Program-made: the position numbers and the translations under genes
Notes under the pieces: model-generated
Database searches by the model: none
Told to the model about the DNA's origin: nothing
What the model saw: the letters and a program-made list of their open reading frames with translations, nothing else
Shown here: piece after piece, positions 62,177 through 64,000 of the stretch
Layout of the letters: each line of letters opens with the position of its first letter
Position numbering within the stretch: the stretch's first letter is position 1
Origin: Maribacter sp. BPC-D8
GTDB taxonomy: Bacteria > Bacteroidota > Bacteroidia > Flavobacteriales > Flavobacteriaceae
NCBI RefSeq assembly: GCF_035207705.1
Contig: NZ_CP128187.1
Coordinates: 1,364,001 to 1,428,000 of the forward strand
Direction: 5' to 3'
DNA length: 64,000 nucleotides

Positions 62177-64000
62177 ATGAAAAATATTTATATAACGATG
62201 CTGTTCGCATTGTTTGCACAATTTACATTCGCACAGAATACATTACAGGGTACTATTAACAGTCAAGATGACCAAACACCCTTAGAACAAGTATCAATTT
62301 ATTTTCCTCAGTTAGAAAAAGGAACGGTTACAAATGCTGCTGGTTATTATGAAATTAATAACTTGCCTTTAGGTAAATTTAAAATAGTAATATCATACAT
62401 AGGGTTTCAAACCTATTCACAAACTGTTGAAGTTAATAGTACCAACACCCAACTATCTCTCGATCTAGCGCCAAGTGCTATAGAGATGGAAGAGGTTATT
62501 GTATCTACACCGTTTCACAAACTACAACGTGAAAATGTAATGAAGGTTGAAAGAACCAGCATTAAAGATTTAAAATCTACCGGCGCAATCAACCTCTCTG
62601 ATGGTATTACTAATATTCCGGGTGTTGAAAGTGTATCAACAGGCGTTGGAATTGGAAAACCTGTTATACGTGGTCTAAGCTCGAATAGAGTACTAACGTA
62701 TACCCAAGGTATTCGTTTAGAGAATCAACAATTTGGTGATGAACATGGCTTAGGAATAAGTGATGCAGGTATAGAAAGTGTAGAGGTTATAAAAGGTCCT
62801 GCGTCTTTATTATATGGTTCAGATGCACTTGGCGGGGTATTATATTTAAATCCTGAAAAATTTGCGAATTCTAATGATATAGAAGGTGACGTGAATTTAA
62901 ATTACTTTACCAATACTCGAGGTTATAATGGCAATGCCGGATTTAAGGCATCTTCAGAAAAACTAAAATTCTTACTTCGTGCAGGTGGTAGTTCTCATGT
63001 TGATTACAAAACTGGTAATCATGAAAGAGTTACGAATTCCAGATTCAATGAAAAGGATTTAAAAACAGGTTTAGCGTATCAATTATCGCATTTTAAGACA
63101 GAATTACGCTACAATTACAACAATTCTGAATTAGGTATACCCGAAGAAATTGGCGAACAAACTACTAGCCGCAAAGCAGTTGAACCATTTCAAGACATCA
63201 CCAGTCATATTATAAGTTCTAAATCTAATTTGTATTTTAACAATTCTAGTCTTCAAGCCATTATTGGATATACACGAAATGATAGAAAAGAATTCGAAGA
63301 TCATCATCACGAAGAAGAACCTGAAGAGAGTGAAGAGGAACACACAGATGAAGAACATGAAGAAGAAGGCGCTGCACTAGATATGAAACTTGAAACCCTA
63401 AGTTATAATCTACAATATAATATGCCAAAAATAGGCGTAGTAGAGACGATAATAGGCTTACAGGGTATGAACCAAAAAAACAGTAACTACGGTGAAGAAA
63501 TATTAATACCAGATGCTACTACAAATGATATCGGACTATTAGCCACTTCTCATATTCATTTAAACAAAAACGATTTTCAACTTGGTGCTCGTTTTGACAG
63601 AAGAAGTATTGAAGCAGAAGCATCAGGTATAGTTGGTGAAGAAGGCTTTGTAGAAACTGTAGATAGAAGTTTCAATAGTTTTAATATTGCTGCTGGATAT
63701 AAATTAGATGTTTCAAAAAATCTTATTGCCCGTTTAAATATTGCTTCTGGCTTTAGAGCCCCTAACCTAGCTGAATTAACTTCTAACGGTTCACATGAAG
63801 GGACTAATAGATTTGAAGTAGGAAATGCCAATTTAAATAACGAAAGAAATGTTCAGACCGATTTGTCTTTTGAATTTTCAAATGAGCATTTTGAATTCTA
63901 TGTTAACACATTTTACAATTCCATTTCAGACTATATTTATTTAGAACCGAATGGAATGACCTTAGATGGTGATGCCGTTTTTCTGTATCAACAGCAAGAT
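62177..64000 (+). CDS. TonB-dependent receptor, probable metal (zinc-type) uptake, 3' truncated by the window edge
   Basis: An open frame of 608 codons runs to the end of the window. Order: signal peptide (MLFALFAQFTFAQ), CarboxypepD-like domain (about residues 18-105, LQGTINSQDDQTPLEQVSIYF and IVISYIGFQTYS), plug (about 115-230, TNIPGVESVSTGVGIGKPVI and GPASLLYGSDALGGVLYLNP), then the barrel. At about residues 373-398 there is a loop rich in His and Glu (EDHHHEEEPEESEEEHTDEEH), similar to metal-capturing loops of ZnuD-type receptors. Zinc or another transition metal is therefore the best guess. The coding frame remains open at 64000, so the C-terminus is missing. Confidence 0.85.
   Translation, partial: MKNIYITMLFALFAQFTFAQNTLQGTINSQDDQTPLEQVSIYFPQLEKGTVTNAAGYYEINNLPLGKFKIVISYIGFQTYSQTVEVNSTNTQLSLDLAPSAIEMEEVIVSTPFHKLQRENVMKVERTSIKDLKSTGAINLSDGITNIPGVESVSTGVGIGKPVIRGLSSNRVLTYTQGIRLENQQFGDEHGLGISDAGIESVEVIKGPASLLYGSDALGGVLYLNPEKFANSNDIEGDVNLNYFTNTRGYNGNAGFKASSEKLKFLLRAGGSSHVDYKTGNHERVTNSRFNEKDLKTGLAYQLSHFKTELRYNYNNSELGIPEEIGEQTTSRKAVEPFQDITSHIISSKSNLYFNNSSLQAIIGYTRNDRKEFEDHHHEEEPEESEEEHTDEEHEEEGAALDMKLETLSYNLQYNMPKIGVVETIIGLQGMNQKNSNYGEEILIPDATTNDIGLLATSHIHLNKNDFQLGARFDRRSIEAEASGIVGEEGFVETVDRSFNSFNIAAGYKLDVSKNLIARLNIASGFRAPNLAELTSNGSHEGTNRFEVGNANLNNERNVQTDLSFEFSNEHFEFYVNTFYNSISDYIYLEPNGMTLDGDAVFLYQQQD

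Overview
The window reads as chromosomal DNA of a flavobacterium (Bacteroidota, Flavobacteriaceae, probably a marine Maribacter/Zobellia-like lineage; the genus is inference). Support: low GC; TANNTTTG-type -7 promoter boxes; a PorX regulator (PglZ fused to a receiver) of the type IX secretion system; LpxC-FabZ, HisB and HisIE fusion enzymes; a long-form HisG; FecI/FecR/TonB-receptor signalling; DUF4249 paired with a TonB-dependent receptor; and several lipoproteins and DUF families typical of this group. No tRNA, rRNA, CRISPR array, transposase or prophage gene was seen.

Layout. 0.2-7.8 kb: secreted sugar-isomerase-like protein, ThuA-like protein, a TonB receptor/DUF4249 pair and a GH2 glycosidase. 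7.9-10.4 kb: a small accessory stretch with a VOC protein and two visibly broken genes, an HxlR regulator with an internal TAG and a methyltransferase that has lost its SAM glycine motif. 10.4-20.4 kb: the complete histidine operon on the minus strand (hisG-D-C-B-H-A-F-IE), interrupted by three non-his genes (DUF2167, a four-helix-bundle IVP/S23-like gene, DinB) and with spacers full of short repeats. Upstream of hisG lies a 17-codon leader peptide with five His codons, followed by an intrinsic terminator: a complete attenuator.

20.4-31.1 kb (minus): prohibitin-like protein, von Willebrand-like membrane protein, fabG, sucD, then the lipid A set (lpxD paralogue, efp, lpxA, lpxC-fabZ, lpxD) and an HD hydrolase. 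31.2-36.1 kb (plus): porX, tsaE, a 43-residue secreted peptide, a membrane protein, alanine dehydrogenase and a DUF4258 protein. 36-43.6 kb: proline dehydrogenase, aroB, DinB, Lrp/AsnC regulator, an M14 peptidase divergent from an XRE regulator (with a 22-bp perfect palindrome between them), a lipoprotein, a decayed small gene and a sterol-desaturase-family enzyme.

43.7-51.2 kb: mscL, parC, parE, a CbpA-like DnaJ protein with its CbpM partner, and ychF. 51.4-56.2 kb: an ECF sigma/FecR/STN-TonB receptor trio, a typical cell-surface signalling system. 56.4-60.9 kb: ferredoxin, LuxC-like acyl-CoA reductase, serC, serA, DUF937. 60.9-64 kb: two small DUF proteins, a His/Cys-bearing small protein and the first 608 codons of a TonB receptor with a His/Glu-rich loop, probably for metal uptake.

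Most genes are housekeeping. The most interesting signals are regulatory or structural: the his attenuator, a REP-like repeat translated in frame inside hisA, the IVP gene framed by a 17-nt inverted repeat, and the palindromes around the XRE/M14 pair. All names rest on recognising sequence motifs by eye; no search was run.
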